Assembly: GCF_002960445.1 (NCBI RefSeq)
Contig: NZ_POJD01000110.1
Location: forward strand, 1-64,000
Direction: 5' to 3'
DNA: 64,000 nt
Source of the DNA: Streptococcus suis
Lineage (GTDB): Bacteria; Bacillota; Bacilli; Lactobacillales; Streptococcaceae
Shown here: one piece after another, positions 36,811 through 44,369 of the stretch
Position numbering within the stretch: the first letter of the stretch is position 1
Layout of the letters: every line of letters starts with the position of its first letter
The notes under the pieces: generated by a model
Databases searched by the model: none
What the model was told of the DNA's origin: nothing
Seen by the model: only the letters and a program-made list of their open reading frames with translations
Made by a program: the position numbers and the translations under genes

Positions 36811-38034
36811 ATGAAAAAAACACACATCACACTTGCAACGGTTGCAGCTTTGGCAGCAGCTATCGCAGTTGCTCCAGTAGCGAAGGCAGATGTCCCATCT
36901 AAGTTGAATGAAGCACGCGGTATTGTCGTATCTAACGAAAGTGCTGCTGCTAAATTGAATGCAGACTTGGCTAAAGCAGTTTATTATGCTCAAAATGGTA
37001 CACAAAAACGTGCTGCTGCTTTGATCATTTACGATTCAACTAAAGTAGAATTAGCGAAAGCAAAAGAGAAAGCAGCTGCTGACATTACTGCTATTGATGC
37101 TGCATATCAAGCAGCTATCCAACCATTTGTTGATGCAGTTAAATTGGAAGAGGAAGCTGTAGCTGATCAATTAGCAATGATTGCGGATGCTGAGAAAACT
37201 ATTCCAGAATTTGAAAAGAAAATCAATGAATTAAATGTAGTTGCTGGTGTTACTGGCGAATCTAAATCTGCAGAAATTGCTAAGTATGAAGCAGACCTTT
37301 CAACTCTTAAAGCTGAACTTGCTGACCTTAAAGAAGGTCTGCCATTCAAACAACAAGATCTTAAAGATAAACAAGATCAATTGGAAGCTAAAAAAGCATT
37401 TGAAGCTGCTGAGGCTGCTAAGAAGAAAGAACTTGTTGCTCGTCATTTGAAAAACTATGAAGATGCAGTTGTTGCAGCTGAATTGGAAGTTAAAGAGTGG
37501 ACAGAAGCTGTAGCTATTCTTGAAAAAGAGATTGAAACTATCAAGTTGAACCTTGTTAAAGAAGGATTGACAGAAGATCAATTGCGTGCAATTATTTCAC
37601 AAGCACAAGCAGAAGTTAAAGCTGAGAAAACTGTTGCTTCATCAGCAGTATACCGTCTCTACAACGAAGGTCTTAAAGTTCACCTTTACACAACTGACTT
37701 CAATGAGTACTCAGTACTTGCAGAACGTGGTTGGAGACAAGAAGGTGTAGCGTTCAACTCTGCAACTGAAGGTACACCAGTATACCGTCTTTACAACGAA
37801 GGTCTTAAAGTTCACCTTTACACAACTGACGCAAACGAGTACGCAGTACTTGCAACTCGTGGTTGGAGACAAGAAGGTGTAGCATTCAACTCAGTTAAAG
37901 AAGGCAAACCAGTATACCGTCTTTACAATGAAGGTCTTAAAAAACACCTTTACACAACTGACGCAAACGAGTACGCAGTACTTGCAACTCGTGGTTGGAA
38001 ACAAGAAGGCGTTGCTTTCAACTCAGCTAACTAA
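36811..38034 (+). CDS. Secreted helical-stalk protein with DUF5648 repeats
   Basis: 407 residues. Signal peptide 1-26 (cut after PVAKA); a long Ala/Glu/Lys-rich helical, probably coiled-coil region (about 27-272); then three near-identical DUF5648-type repeats (about 276-407; YRLYNEGLKVHLYTTDANEY). No LPXTG or membrane anchor. Codon choice is strongly biased to GCT, AAA, CTT, CGT and AAC, as in the ribosomal protein and gapA genes here, and the promoter is perfect, so it should be abundant. The layout suggests a stalk held to the surface by its C-terminal repeats. Function unknown. Confidence 0.85.
   Translation: MKKTHITLATVAALAAAIAVAPVAKADVPSKLNEARGIVVSNESAAAKLNADLAKAVYYAQNGTQKRAAALIIYDSTKVELAKAKEKAAADITAIDAAYQAAIQPFVDAVKLEEEAVADQLAMIADAEKTIPEFEKKINELNVVAGVTGESKSAEIAKYEADLSTLKAELADLKEGLPFKQQDLKDKQDQLEAKKAFEAAEAAKKKELVARHLKNYEDAVVAAELEVKEWTEAVAILEKEIETIKLNLVKEGLTEDQLRAIISQAQAEVKAEKTVASSAVYRLYNEGLKVHLYTTDFNEYSVLAERGWRQEGVAFNSATEGTPVYRLYNEGLKVHLYTTDANEYAVLATRGWRQEGVAFNSVKEGKPVYRLYNEGLKKHLYTTDANEYAVLATRGWKQEGVAFNSAN
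37650..38025 (+). repeat. Three tandem DUF5648 coding repeats (stalk protein)
   Basis: Three units of about 130 bases starting near 37650, 37780 and 37908. They share long identical runs such as CACCTTTACACAACTGACGC. They encode the same motif as the repeats at 23873-24250 but with different codons, so the copies within each gene have been homogenised separately. Confidence 0.88.
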
Positions 38035-38046
38035 TTTGGCTAAATC

Positions 38047-38078
38047 AGAGAAGGTTCATATGAACCTTCTCTTTTTTG
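38047..38078 (+). terminator. Terminator of the stalk protein gene
   Basis: A 26-base perfect palindrome AGAGAAGGTTCAT/ATGAACCTTCTCT (38047-38072) followed by TTTTTG. The segment GAACCTTCTCTTTTTTGTG is nearly repeated at 38106-38124. Confidence 0.88.
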
Positions 38079-38156
38079 TGTTGAATTTAGGATAGTATGC
38101 TAATAGAACTTTCTCTTTTTTGTGCAAAGTCTGTGAAATTTTGATAAGATAGGAGT

Positions 38157-39110
38157 ATGAATTTTGAGAAGATTGAACAGGCTTACGACCTGCTATTAGA
38201 AAACGTACAGACCATCCAAAACCAGTTAGGCACCAATATCTATGATGCCATGATTGAGCAAAACGCAGCCTATCTAGCTGGTCAGCACGACACGGATTTG
38301 ATTGTCCGCAACAATCAAACCTTACACGACTTGCACTTGACCAAGGAAGAATGGCGTCGTGCCTTCCAATTCCTGCTTATCAAGGCCAACCAGACCGAGC
38401 CAATGCAGTATAATCACCAGTTTACACCGGATTCTATCGGTTTTATTTTATCATTCTTGGTAGATCAACTAGTATCTACTTCTAAAGTAACAGTCTTGGA
38501 GATTGGCTCAGGAACAGGTAACTTGGCGCAGACCATCCTTAATGCCAGCCAGAAAGACTTGGATTACTTGGGGATCGAAGTAGATGACCTCTTGATTGAT
38601 TTATCAGCAAGCATGGCAGATGTTATGCAGGCAGAGATTTCTTTTGCCCAGGGCGATGCGGTACGTCCGCAGATTTTGAAGGAAAGCCAAGTCATTCTTG
38701 CGGATTTACCAATCGGCTACTATCCAGATGACCAGATTGCCAGTCGCTATCAGGTGGCTAGCCAGACAGAGCATACCTACGCTCATCATTTGCTCATGGA
38801 ACAGTCCCTCAAATATTTGGAAAAGGATGGCTTTGCTATTTTATTGGCTCCAAATGATTTATTGACCAGTCCACAAAGTGATTTGTTGAAAGGTTGGTTG
38901 CAAGCAGAGGCTAATATCGTTGCCATGATTGCCCTGCCACCAAGTCTTTTTGGCAAAGCAGCCATGGCCAAGTCAATTTTTGTCTTGCAGAAGAAGACCG
39001 CTAGACCGCTAGTACCATTTGTCTATCCCTTGCAGAGTTTGCAAGAACCAGAAGCTATTCAGAAGTTCATGGTCAATTTCAAAAATTGGAAGCAAGAGAA
39101 TGCAATTTAG
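38157..39110 (+). CDS. comYH: ComYH, class I methyltransferase
   Basis: A 317-residue Rossmann-fold SAM-dependent methyltransferase of the adenine-specific DNA methylase type. Motif I is VLEIGSGTGNLA near residue 115, and a motif IV-like DLPIGYYP lies near 183. In streptococci this gene follows comGG and is needed for full competence in some species. Here it is about 15 kb from comGG and must rely on a local promoter; the weak TAAGAT at about 38142 is the only candidate I see. RBS ATAGGAG. Confidence 0.88.
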   Translation: MNFEKIEQAYDLLLENVQTIQNQLGTNIYDAMIEQNAAYLAGQHDTDLIVRNNQTLHDLHLTKEEWRRAFQFLLIKANQTEPMQYNHQFTPDSIGFILSFLVDQLVSTSKVTVLEIGSGTGNLAQTILNASQKDLDYLGIEVDDLLIDLSASMADVMQAEISFAQGDAVRPQILKESQVILADLPIGYYPDDQIASRYQVASQTEHTYAHHLLMEQSLKYLEKDGFAILLAPNDLLTSPQSDLLKGWLQAEANIVAMIALPPSLFGKAAMAKSIFVLQKKTARPLVPFVYPLQSLQEPEAIQKFMVNFKNWKQENAI

Positions 39111-39122
39111 GTGAAAATCTGT

Positions 39123-39147
39123 TATACTAATAGGGAAAACGCTTTTA
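39123..39147 (+). promoter_or_regulatory. ackA promoter with candidate cre site
   Basis: Extended -10 TGTTATACT (39120-39128), no clear -35. GGGAAAACGCTTTTA (39133-39147) resembles a CcpA-binding cre site (core GAAAACGCTTT) just downstream of the -10. Carbon catabolite control of ackA through a cre site is known in Firmicutes. Confidence 0.6.
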
Positions 39148-39159
39148 AAGGGGAATATT

Positions 39160-40347
39160 ATGTCAAAAACAATTGCAATTAACGCCGGTAGCTCAAGTTT
39201 AAAATGGCAACTCTACCAAATGCCAGAAGAAACTGTCTTGGCAAAGGGTATTGTTGAGCGTATCGGTTTGAAAGATTCAATTGTCACAGTAAAATTTGGT
39301 GATCAGAAAGCTGAACAAGTTTTGGATATTGCGGATCATGTGCAAGCAGTAAAAATCTTGTTGGAAGACTTGCTCAAACACAATATTATTGCAGATTTCT
39401 CAGAAATTACAGGTGTTGGTCACCGTGTGGTAGCTGGTGGTGAAATCTTCAAGGATTCTGTTGTCATTACGGATGAAGTCTTGAAGCAGATTGAAGACCT
39501 TTCTAGCCTTGCACCACTTCACAACCCAGCTAATGCGGCGGGTATTAAGGCCTTCAAGGACATCTTGCCAGAAGTGACCAGTGTGGCTGTGTTTGATACG
39601 GCTTTCCATTCAACCATGCCAGAGGTAGCATACCGTTACCCAGTTCCAAATAAGTACTATGAAGAGCACCAAGTTCGTAAGTACGGAGCTCACGGAACAT
39701 CTCACTACTATGTTTCACGTGAAGCAGCAAAAATGTTGAACAAGCCAATCGAGGAAGTTAAAGTTATCACTGCCCACATCGGAAACGGTATTTCAATTTC
39801 AGCGATTGAAGGTGGTAAATCTGTCGATACCTCAATGGGCTTTACACCGCTTGCAGGTCCTATGATGGGAACTCGTTCAGGAGACATCGACCCAGCCATC
39901 ATCCCTTACTTGATTGAAAATGTAGAGGAATTAAAAGATGCCGCCGATGTTATCAATGTTTTGAACAAGCAGTCAGGTATTCTTGGTATTGCGGAAGTAT
40001 CGAGCGATATGCGTGAGGTCGAAGCTGGATTTGAAGCGGGCGAAGCAAAATGCACCCTTGCCTTCAATATGCTTGTCAATCGTCTGCAAAAATTCATCGG
40101 TCAATACTTTGCAGTCTTGAATGGTGCTGATGCCCTTGTCTTTACAGCAGGTATCGGTGAGAACTCTACTCTTGTTCGTGAAGCTGTTGTTAACGGTTTG
40201 ACTTGGTTCGGTATGGAATTGGATCCAGAGAAGAATGTTCGTGGTGCTGAAGGCGATATCTCAACTCCAGAATCACGAGTGAAAGTCTTAGTTGTTCCGA
40301 CAGATGAAGAATTGGTTATTGCTCGTGATGTAGAGCGGTTGAAATAA
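39160..40347 (+). CDS. ackA: Acetate kinase
   Basis: A 395-residue acetokinase, of normal length. It makes ATP and acetate from acetyl phosphate and ADP. Family motifs are [12 protein letters not shown] at the N-terminus, GHRVVAGG near 87, GAHGTSH near 178 and the ATP-site GIGENS near 330. It has its own promoter with a candidate cre site and its own terminator. Confidence 0.96.
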   Translation: MSKTIAINAGSSSLKWQLYQMPEETVLAKGIVERIGLKDSIVTVKFGDQKAEQVLDIADHVQAVKILLEDLLKHNIIADFSEITGVGHRVVAGGEIFKDSVVITDEVLKQIEDLSSLAPLHNPANAAGIKAFKDILPEVTSVAVFDTAFHSTMPEVAYRYPVPNKYYEEHQVRKYGAHGTSHYYVSREAAKMLNKPIEEVKVITAHIGNGISISAIEGGKSVDTSMGFTPLAGPMMGTRSGDIDPAIIPYLIENVEELKDAADVINVLNKQSGILGIAEVSSDMREVEAGFEAGEAKCTLAFNMLVNRLQKFIGQYFAVLNGADALVFTAGIGENSTLVREAVVNGLTWFGMELDPEKNVRGAEGDISTPESRVKVLVVPTDEELVIARDVERLK

Positions 40348-40359
40348 GAAAATTGAGAG

Positions 40360-40390
40360 AAAGGTCGGTACTAGCTACTGGCCTTTTGTC
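40360..40390 (+). terminator. Terminator of ackA
   Basis: AAAGGTCGGTA (40360-40370) pairs with TACTGGCCTTT (40376-40386), with two G-U pairs and a T-rich tail. Confidence 0.78.
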
Positions 40391-40428
40391 TATAATTTTT
40401 TCAAATAAGCTGCTATAGGTAGAAGCAA

Positions 40429-40458
40429 TTGGTCAGTCATTGAGAATTGTGTTACAAT
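40429..40458 (+). promoter_or_regulatory. folT-folC promoter
   Basis: TTGGTC (40429-40434), 18-base spacer, extended -10 TGTTACAAT (40450-40458). It starts the riboswitch leader. Confidence 0.65.
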
Positions 40459-40480
40459 AGTGAAGCAAAGAAATTTGCAC

Positions 40481-40621
40481 AGAGTAGATGGTTTGCGTTA
40501 AGTGTATGTGGATGGGATGTTGCCACATAACGAAGCTAGCTTTTGGTTGGGGTTGATGTCTGTTTTAGTCGGAACATTGGTCCTGGCTGAGAGTAGCGCG
40601 GTAAACCATTGCATCCGCTGT
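40481..40621 (+). promoter_or_regulatory. Tetrahydrofolate (THF) riboswitch
   Basis: Conserved THF aptamer blocks stand in order: AGAGTAGATGGTTTGCGTTA (40481-40500), GGATGGGATGTTGCCACATA, AACGAAGC, then GAGAGTAGCGCGGTAAACC and ATTGCATCCGCTG (to about 40620). Compared with the aptamer as I know it, the arm between AACGAAGC and GCGCGG is enlarged by about 55 bases that pair as CTTTTGGTTGGGG with TCCTGGCTGAGAG. It precedes a folate transporter, the expected target. Confidence 0.9.
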
Positions 40622-40648
40622 CGAATACATACGACAGCTCCATTTTTT
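40617..40648 (+). terminator. Riboswitch terminator (expression platform)
   Basis: GCTGTCG (40617-40623) pairs perfectly with CGACAGC (40632-40638), followed by TCCATTTTTT. Its 5' arm overlaps the last aptamer strand CCGCTG, so the two folds may exclude each other: ligand binding would decide termination. Confidence 0.75.
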
Positions 40649-40665
40649 GAAAAAGGAGTATTTTT

Positions 40666-41217
40666 ATGGAAAAGAAAATTCCAAAACTAACGGTGCAGCT
40701 GTTGGCTGCTATTGCTGTGACCCTTGCCTTGGTCATGATTGTGGAGAACTATTTCTCTATTCGTCTTTCAGATACCTTGCAGGTCCAGTTTACCTTTATC
40801 CCAAATGCTATTTTGGGAGCGATTGCTGGTCCGGTTTGGGCAGCTGTATTTGCGGCGATTTCAGACCCAGTATTTGTCTTGTTTAGCGGGCAAACGGTCC
40901 TCTTTACTTGGATTTTGATTGAGGCGGTGTCGGCATTTATCTACGGCTGGTTCTTCTATCGAAAACCGCTAGACACCAAGAACAAGGCTGATTGGCTCTA
41001 TGTTGCAGGGGGTGTTGTCTTGATTCAGGTTGTGATTTCCTTTATCATGACACCGGTTGCTCTTCATTTCCATTTTGGAACACCTTGGATTGCCTTGTAT
41101 AGCAGTCGTTTGATTAAGGCTATTTTTGAAATTCCATTACGCATTGTCGTGACCATGCTTGTCTTGCCAAGTTTACAAAAAATACCTGAATTGGCTAGGT
41201 TAATGGGCCTTAAATAA
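40666..41217 (+). CDS. folT: FolT, folate ECF transporter S component
   Basis: 183 residues with about five to six hydrophobic segments. It binds folate in the membrane and works with the shared ECF energising module (EcfA, EcfA', EcfT, encoded elsewhere). Evidence is the ECF-S/FolT-type sequence (IPNAILGAIAGPVWAAVFAA and the SSRLIKAIFEIPLRI end region) plus the THF riboswitch directly upstream. AAAAAGGAG precedes the ATG. A terminator separates it from folC. Confidence 0.88.
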   Translation: MEKKIPKLTVQLLAAIAVTLALVMIVENYFSIRLSDTLQVQFTFIPNAILGAIAGPVWAAVFAAISDPVFVLFSGQTVLFTWILIEAVSAFIYGWFFYRKPLDTKNKADWLYVAGGVVLIQVVISFIMTPVALHFHFGTPWIALYSSRLIKAIFEIPLRIVVTMLVLPSLQKIPELARLMGLK

Positions 41218-41227
41218 GAAACTATCT

Positions 41228-41256
41228 AGCAACAGGTCATCCCCCTGTTGCTTTTT
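41228..41256 (+). terminator. Terminator between folT and folC
   Basis: AGCAACAGG (41228-41236) pairs perfectly with CCTGTTGCT (41244-41252), followed by TTTT. As folC begins only 15 bases later with no visible promoter of its own, it should reduce rather than abolish folC expression. Confidence 0.8.
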
Positions 41257-41270
41257 ATAGAGAGGGAAAC

Positions 41271-42527
41271 ATGAATTATTTAGAAATGAGGCAGTGGTTG
41301 TCTAGTCGCCCGGCCTCTGATTTGGAACACGGGGTTGCGCGTGTCAATTGGCTTTTGGAACGTTTGGAACATCCCCAGCTTCAAGTGCCGACCGTTCATT
41401 TTGTTGGTACAAATGGCAAGGGCTCGACCCTCAATGCCCTGCAGTCCATCCTACAGGCTTCTGGCTACACGGTTGGTCGTTTTACATCACCGTCTATCAT
41501 TGATTTTCGAGAGCAGATTGTCTACCAGCAGGAGATGATCGCGGAGGAAGATTTTGCAAGGATTGTGACAGACTTGCAGCCTTTGATTGAAGACTTGGAC
41601 CAGACGGCTGGACTGGATGCCATCTCGGAGTTTGAGATTGTCGTGGTGGCTATGTTTGTCTACTTTGCCGACTATCAGCGTCCCGATATTCTCTTGGTGG
41701 AGGCGGGCATGGGCGGTTTGCAGGATGCGACCAATGTCCTTAATCCTCTAGCGGTAGTTTGTCCCTCTATCGGCTTGGACCATCAGGCATTTTTGGGGGT
41801 GACTCACGCAGCCATAGCCCGTCACAAGGTCGCCGTCTTGCGTGAGGGGGTTCCTCTCATCTATGCGACCGACCAGCCAGAAGTGGTGGCAGTTTTTGAG
41901 GAGCAGGCTCGTCAGCTTCAGAGTCCGACCTATGCGGTGGGGCGCGAGATTCTTTTGGAAAATAGCAGAGCAAGCTTTGCGGTTTCAAGCCCCTTCGGCC
42001 GAGTTGAGGATTTGAGGCTACAGATGCAGGGCCGTCACCAAGAGGTCAATGCCGCCTTGGCAGTGACAACCGCTCAGCTCATTAAACCTCATTTTCCAAC
42101 AATTACCAATGAAACCATCAGCCAGGGCTTGTCCCAAGCCATCTGGCCAGGCCGCTTAGAGTTGATTAGACCTAATCTCATGATTGACGGTGCCCACAAT
42201 AATGAAAGTATCGCCGTCCTGACCCAGCTCTTGGAAGAAAAGTATGCTGACAAAGATATTGAAATCCTCTTTGCAGCCATCAATACCAAGCCTGTGGACC
42301 AGATGTTGACCCAGCTTAGCCAATTTGGACCTGTTAGCGTGACAACCTTTGATGATTTTCGGGCGGTGAAGCTGGAGGACTATCCAGCAGGTTATGAACG
42401 GGTACAAATCTATCAGGAATGGTTGGAGCAGGCGGACTTGGACAATCCCAAAAAACTTTACCTGATTACAGGCTCACTATATTTCATTACCTATGTGAGG
42501 AAGTACATTTTAGAAGAGCTTATATAG
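41271..42527 (+). CDS. folC: Folylpolyglutamate / dihydrofolate synthase
   Basis: A 418-residue Mur-ligase-family enzyme that adds glutamate to folates (and possibly to dihydropteroate). P-loop GTNGKGST lies near residue 46, with the FTSPSIIDFREQI and DGAHNNES motifs. Polyglutamylation traps imported folate in the cell, which fits its place behind the FolT importer under one riboswitch. Streptococci often have a second folC in the folate synthesis operon, so this copy may be mainly for salvage; that is an inference. Confidence 0.92.
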   Translation: MNYLEMRQWLSSRPASDLEHGVARVNWLLERLEHPQLQVPTVHFVGTNGKGSTLNALQSILQASGYTVGRFTSPSIIDFREQIVYQQEMIAEEDFARIVTDLQPLIEDLDQTAGLDAISEFEIVVVAMFVYFADYQRPDILLVEAGMGGLQDATNVLNPLAVVCPSIGLDHQAFLGVTHAAIARHKVAVLREGVPLIYATDQPEVVAVFEEQARQLQSPTYAVGREILLENSRASFAVSSPFGRVEDLRLQMQGRHQEVNAALAVTTAQLIKPHFPTITNETISQGLSQAIWPGRLELIRPNLMIDGAHNNESIAVLTQLLEEKYADKDIEILFAAINTKPVDQMLTQLSQFGPVSVTTFDDFRAVKLEDYPAGYERVQIYQEWLEQADLDNPKKLYLITGSLYFITYVRKYILEELI

Positions 42528-42531
42528 AAAA

Positions 42532-42571
42532 AAAAGGCTTTGCCGGGCCATTCTACCTAGCAAAGTCTTTT
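42532..42571. terminator. Bidirectional terminator folC / pepA
   Basis: AAAAGGCTTTGC (42532-42543) pairs with GCAAAGTCTTTT (42560-42571), with T tracts on both strands. It serves the convergent folC and pepA genes. Confidence 0.8.
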
Positions 42572-42574
42572 GTT

Positions 42575-43636
42575 TTAATAATTTTTAATCAAATCAACCG
42601 TTGAGCGGTCTAGTTTTTTAACGATAGCCTGCAGGAAGGCTTGAGCTTCTAAAAAGTCATCCATATTGTAGAGGGTTTGATGGGAATGAATATAGCGAGC
42701 GCAGACACCGATGGTTGTTGATGGAACACCATGATTTTTCAAGTGGGCTGCACCAGCATCTGTTCCACCTTTGCCGCAGTAGTATTGATATTTAATACCA
42801 GCTTCCTCAGCAGTAGTCAGAAGGAAATCCTTCATATTTTTTAACATGATATGGCCAGGATCATAGAAACGAAGCAGAGTTCCGTCACCAATTTTTCCTT
42901 GGTCACCGTAAATATCACCTGCGGGCGAGCAATCAACAGCGAGGAAAATGTCTGGATTGAACTTGGTTGTAGAAGCATGAGCACCACGAAGACCAACCTC
43001 TTCTTGCACATTGGCCCCAGCAATCAACTGACTTGGCAAAGATTGATCGGATAGGCTTTCCAGTAATTCAGTCACCATAAGGACACCGAAGCGGTTGTCC
43101 CAAGCCTTAGAAATAACATTTTTTCCGTTGGCAGTAAGGATAGTTTCGTTTTTGGGAACGAGGACATCCCCCGGACGAACACCGAAAACCCAGGCTTCGT
43201 CATAATTGGTAAAACCAGCATCGAAAATAATATCAGCAATGGCAGGCATGCCAGGAGCGTTAGCCCCCCGTGAAAGGTGAGGTGGTACTGATCCTGAGAT
43301 GGCTGGAATGGTACGGCCGTCCTGCAACTGAAGAGTGAAGGCTTGGCTAGAAACCACCAGAGGATTCCAGCCACCTAGCTCGACAACACGGAAAGTACCG
43401 TCTGGCTTGATTTGGCTAATCATAAAGCCGACTTCATCCATATGGGCAGCTACTAGGATACGAGGAGCATTTTCAACAGCCGTATCCTTGATGCCAAAAA
43501 TTCCACCGAGTCCATCTGTTTCAATGCGGTCCACATGTGGCGTGATTTTTTGGCGGATATGGTTGCGAACCTGTCCTTCAAATCCCGGTAAACTTTGCAA
43601 TTCGGTTACTTCTTTAATTTTTTCAAAAAGAGTCAT
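42575..43636 (-). CDS. pepA: Glutamyl aminopeptidase PepA (M42)
   Basis: A 353-residue M42-family metallopeptidase, cytoplasmic, that removes N-terminal acidic residues from peptides. Metal-site motifs are AAHMDEVGF near residue 65, the carrier region AWDNRFG near 180, QEEVGLRGA near 212, and AVDCSPAGD near 234. The length is normal. The ATG at 43636 is followed on the other side by the type I toxin locus. Confidence 0.93.
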   Translation of the reverse strand: MTLFEKIKEVTELQSLPGFEGQVRNHIRQKITPHVDRIETDGLGGIFGIKDTAVENAPRILVAAHMDEVGFMISQIKPDGTFRVVELGGWNPLVVSSQAFTLQLQDGRTIPAISGSVPPHLSRGANAPGMPAIADIIFDAGFTNYDEAWVFGVRPGDVLVPKNETILTANGKNVISKAWDNRFGVLMVTELLESLSDQSLPSQLIAGANVQEEVGLRGAHASTTKFNPDIFLAVDCSPAGDIYGDQGKIGDGTLLRFYDPGHIMLKNMKDFLLTTAEEAGIKYQYYCGKGGTDAGAAHLKNHGVPSTTIGVCARYIHSHQTLYNMDDFLEAQAFLQAIVKKLDRSTVDLIKNY

Positions 43637-43720
43637 TCTTCTTCCTCCATGACATGATTACTACTATTTTATCACGAAGAGCTAGACTTGTCTTAAAAAT
43701 ATAGAAAAATATGGATAGTA

Positions 43721-43750
43721 TTGACAAGAATGTTTGAAATTTGCTAGGAT
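43721..43750 (+). promoter_or_regulatory. Promoter of the type I toxin mRNA
   Basis: TTGACA (43721-43726), 18-base spacer, extended -10 TGCTAGGAT (43742-43750). Confidence 0.75.
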
Positions 43751-43788
43751 AGAAATGCCCCTCAAAATAGAGAGGAGGTGATTGCTAA

Positions 43789-43884
43789 GTGTGGGAAGCA
43801 TTTATCACAGTTTTTCTTGTACCTTTGTTCGTCAGTTTTCTAACAGTTTTGTTTGAAAGATGGCTCAACAATCGTGACAAGTAG
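43789..43884 (+). CDS. Fst-like type I toxin peptide
   Basis: A 31-residue peptide, MWEAFITVFLVPLFVSFLTV followed by a short charged end with R, W and NNRDK. One membrane helix plus a charged C-terminus is the Fst/Ldr-type small toxin layout; such peptides insert into the membrane. GTG start behind the very strong site GAGGAGGTGAT. It has its own promoter, and an antisense RNA promoter faces it (see the ncRNA entry). It is too short for ordinary ORF tracks. I name the family from architecture and memory, not from a search. Confidence 0.8.
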   Translation: MWEAFITVFLVPLFVSFLTVLFERWLNNRDK

Positions 43885-43903
43885 GCCCCAGGGGCAAAAG
43901 AAA

Positions 43904-43935
43904 ACCCTCAACGCTGGGAACGTTGGGGGTATTTT
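43904..43935. terminator. Bidirectional terminator shared by toxin and antitoxin RNAs
   Basis: ACCCTCAACG (43904-43913) pairs with CGTTGGGGGT (43921-43930), followed by ATTTT on the plus strand and TTTTCTTTT on the minus strand. Confidence 0.85.
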
Positions 43936-43967
43936 GATTGCCAAGTGTTGACAAACATTTATCACTG
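43904..43967 (-). ncRNA. Antisense antitoxin RNA (RNA II-like)
   Basis: A minus-strand promoter at 44003-43975 predicts a start near 43967 and an end at the bidirectional terminator near 43904. Its first 33 bases are the complement of TGATTGCCAAGTGTTGACAA and on (43935-43967). That is a direct repeat of the toxin's own ribosome binding site and start region (43779-43810; TGATTGCTAAGTGTGGGAAG and on, both ending CATTTATCAC). The RNA can therefore pair with the toxin start in trans and at the shared terminator in cis, as in the par/fst system. Confidence 0.75.
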
Positions 43968-43974
43968 TAAGACC

Positions 43975-44003
43975 ATTCTATCTATTTTTTAGTCTTTTGT
44001 CAA
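43975..44003 (-). promoter_or_regulatory. Promoter of the antitoxin RNA
   Basis: Read on the minus strand: perfect TTGACA (44003-43998), 17-base spacer, TAGAAT (43980-43975). Stronger by sequence than the toxin promoter, as type I systems require. Confidence 0.85.
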
Positions 44004-44084
44004 GCAGTGAGAGTTCTTCTCAGCTGTCACAAGTCCAATGGCATTTTTGGGAAAAATCCGGAGAAATATGATAAAATAGTCAAC

Positions 44085-44369
44085 ATGAAAAAGAAAAAGA
44101 CAGCCTTGCTAGCAGGCTTATTGGGGGCAGGTGTGCTCACCGCTAGTGCTCAATTTTACCGCAAAATCCAAGAAGACCGTAAAAAAGCACAGGCCTTGCA
44201 GGAGGTGTGTGACTTTTTCGCTGATTTAGGAGAGATTGCCACGGTCTATGTGGATGAAACAGCCTCAACTCGTGACCAGCTTATTGGCGGGGTTGTGATG
44301 GAGGCAGGACAGGTGTTTTTATTTGAAAATACCCAAGGTTCTATTCAGTACAGGGAGGAAGAAAGATGA
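44085..44369 (+). CDS. DUF4651-type small membrane-anchored protein
   Basis: 94 residues: basic start, one hydrophobic helix (ALLAGLLGAGVLTASA, about residues 6-21), then a soluble part. I recognise it as the DUF4651-type protein found next to a thioredoxin gene in streptococci; its role is unknown to me. The start at ATG 44085 is preferred over 44007, which would cover the antitoxin region. The ribosome binding site is poor. The end overlaps the thioredoxin gene by 4 bases (ATGA). Confidence 0.75.
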   Translation: MKKKKTALLAGLLGAGVLTASAQFYRKIQEDRKKAQALQEVCDFFADLGEIATVYVDETASTRDQLIGGVVMEAGQVFLFENTQGSIQYREEER

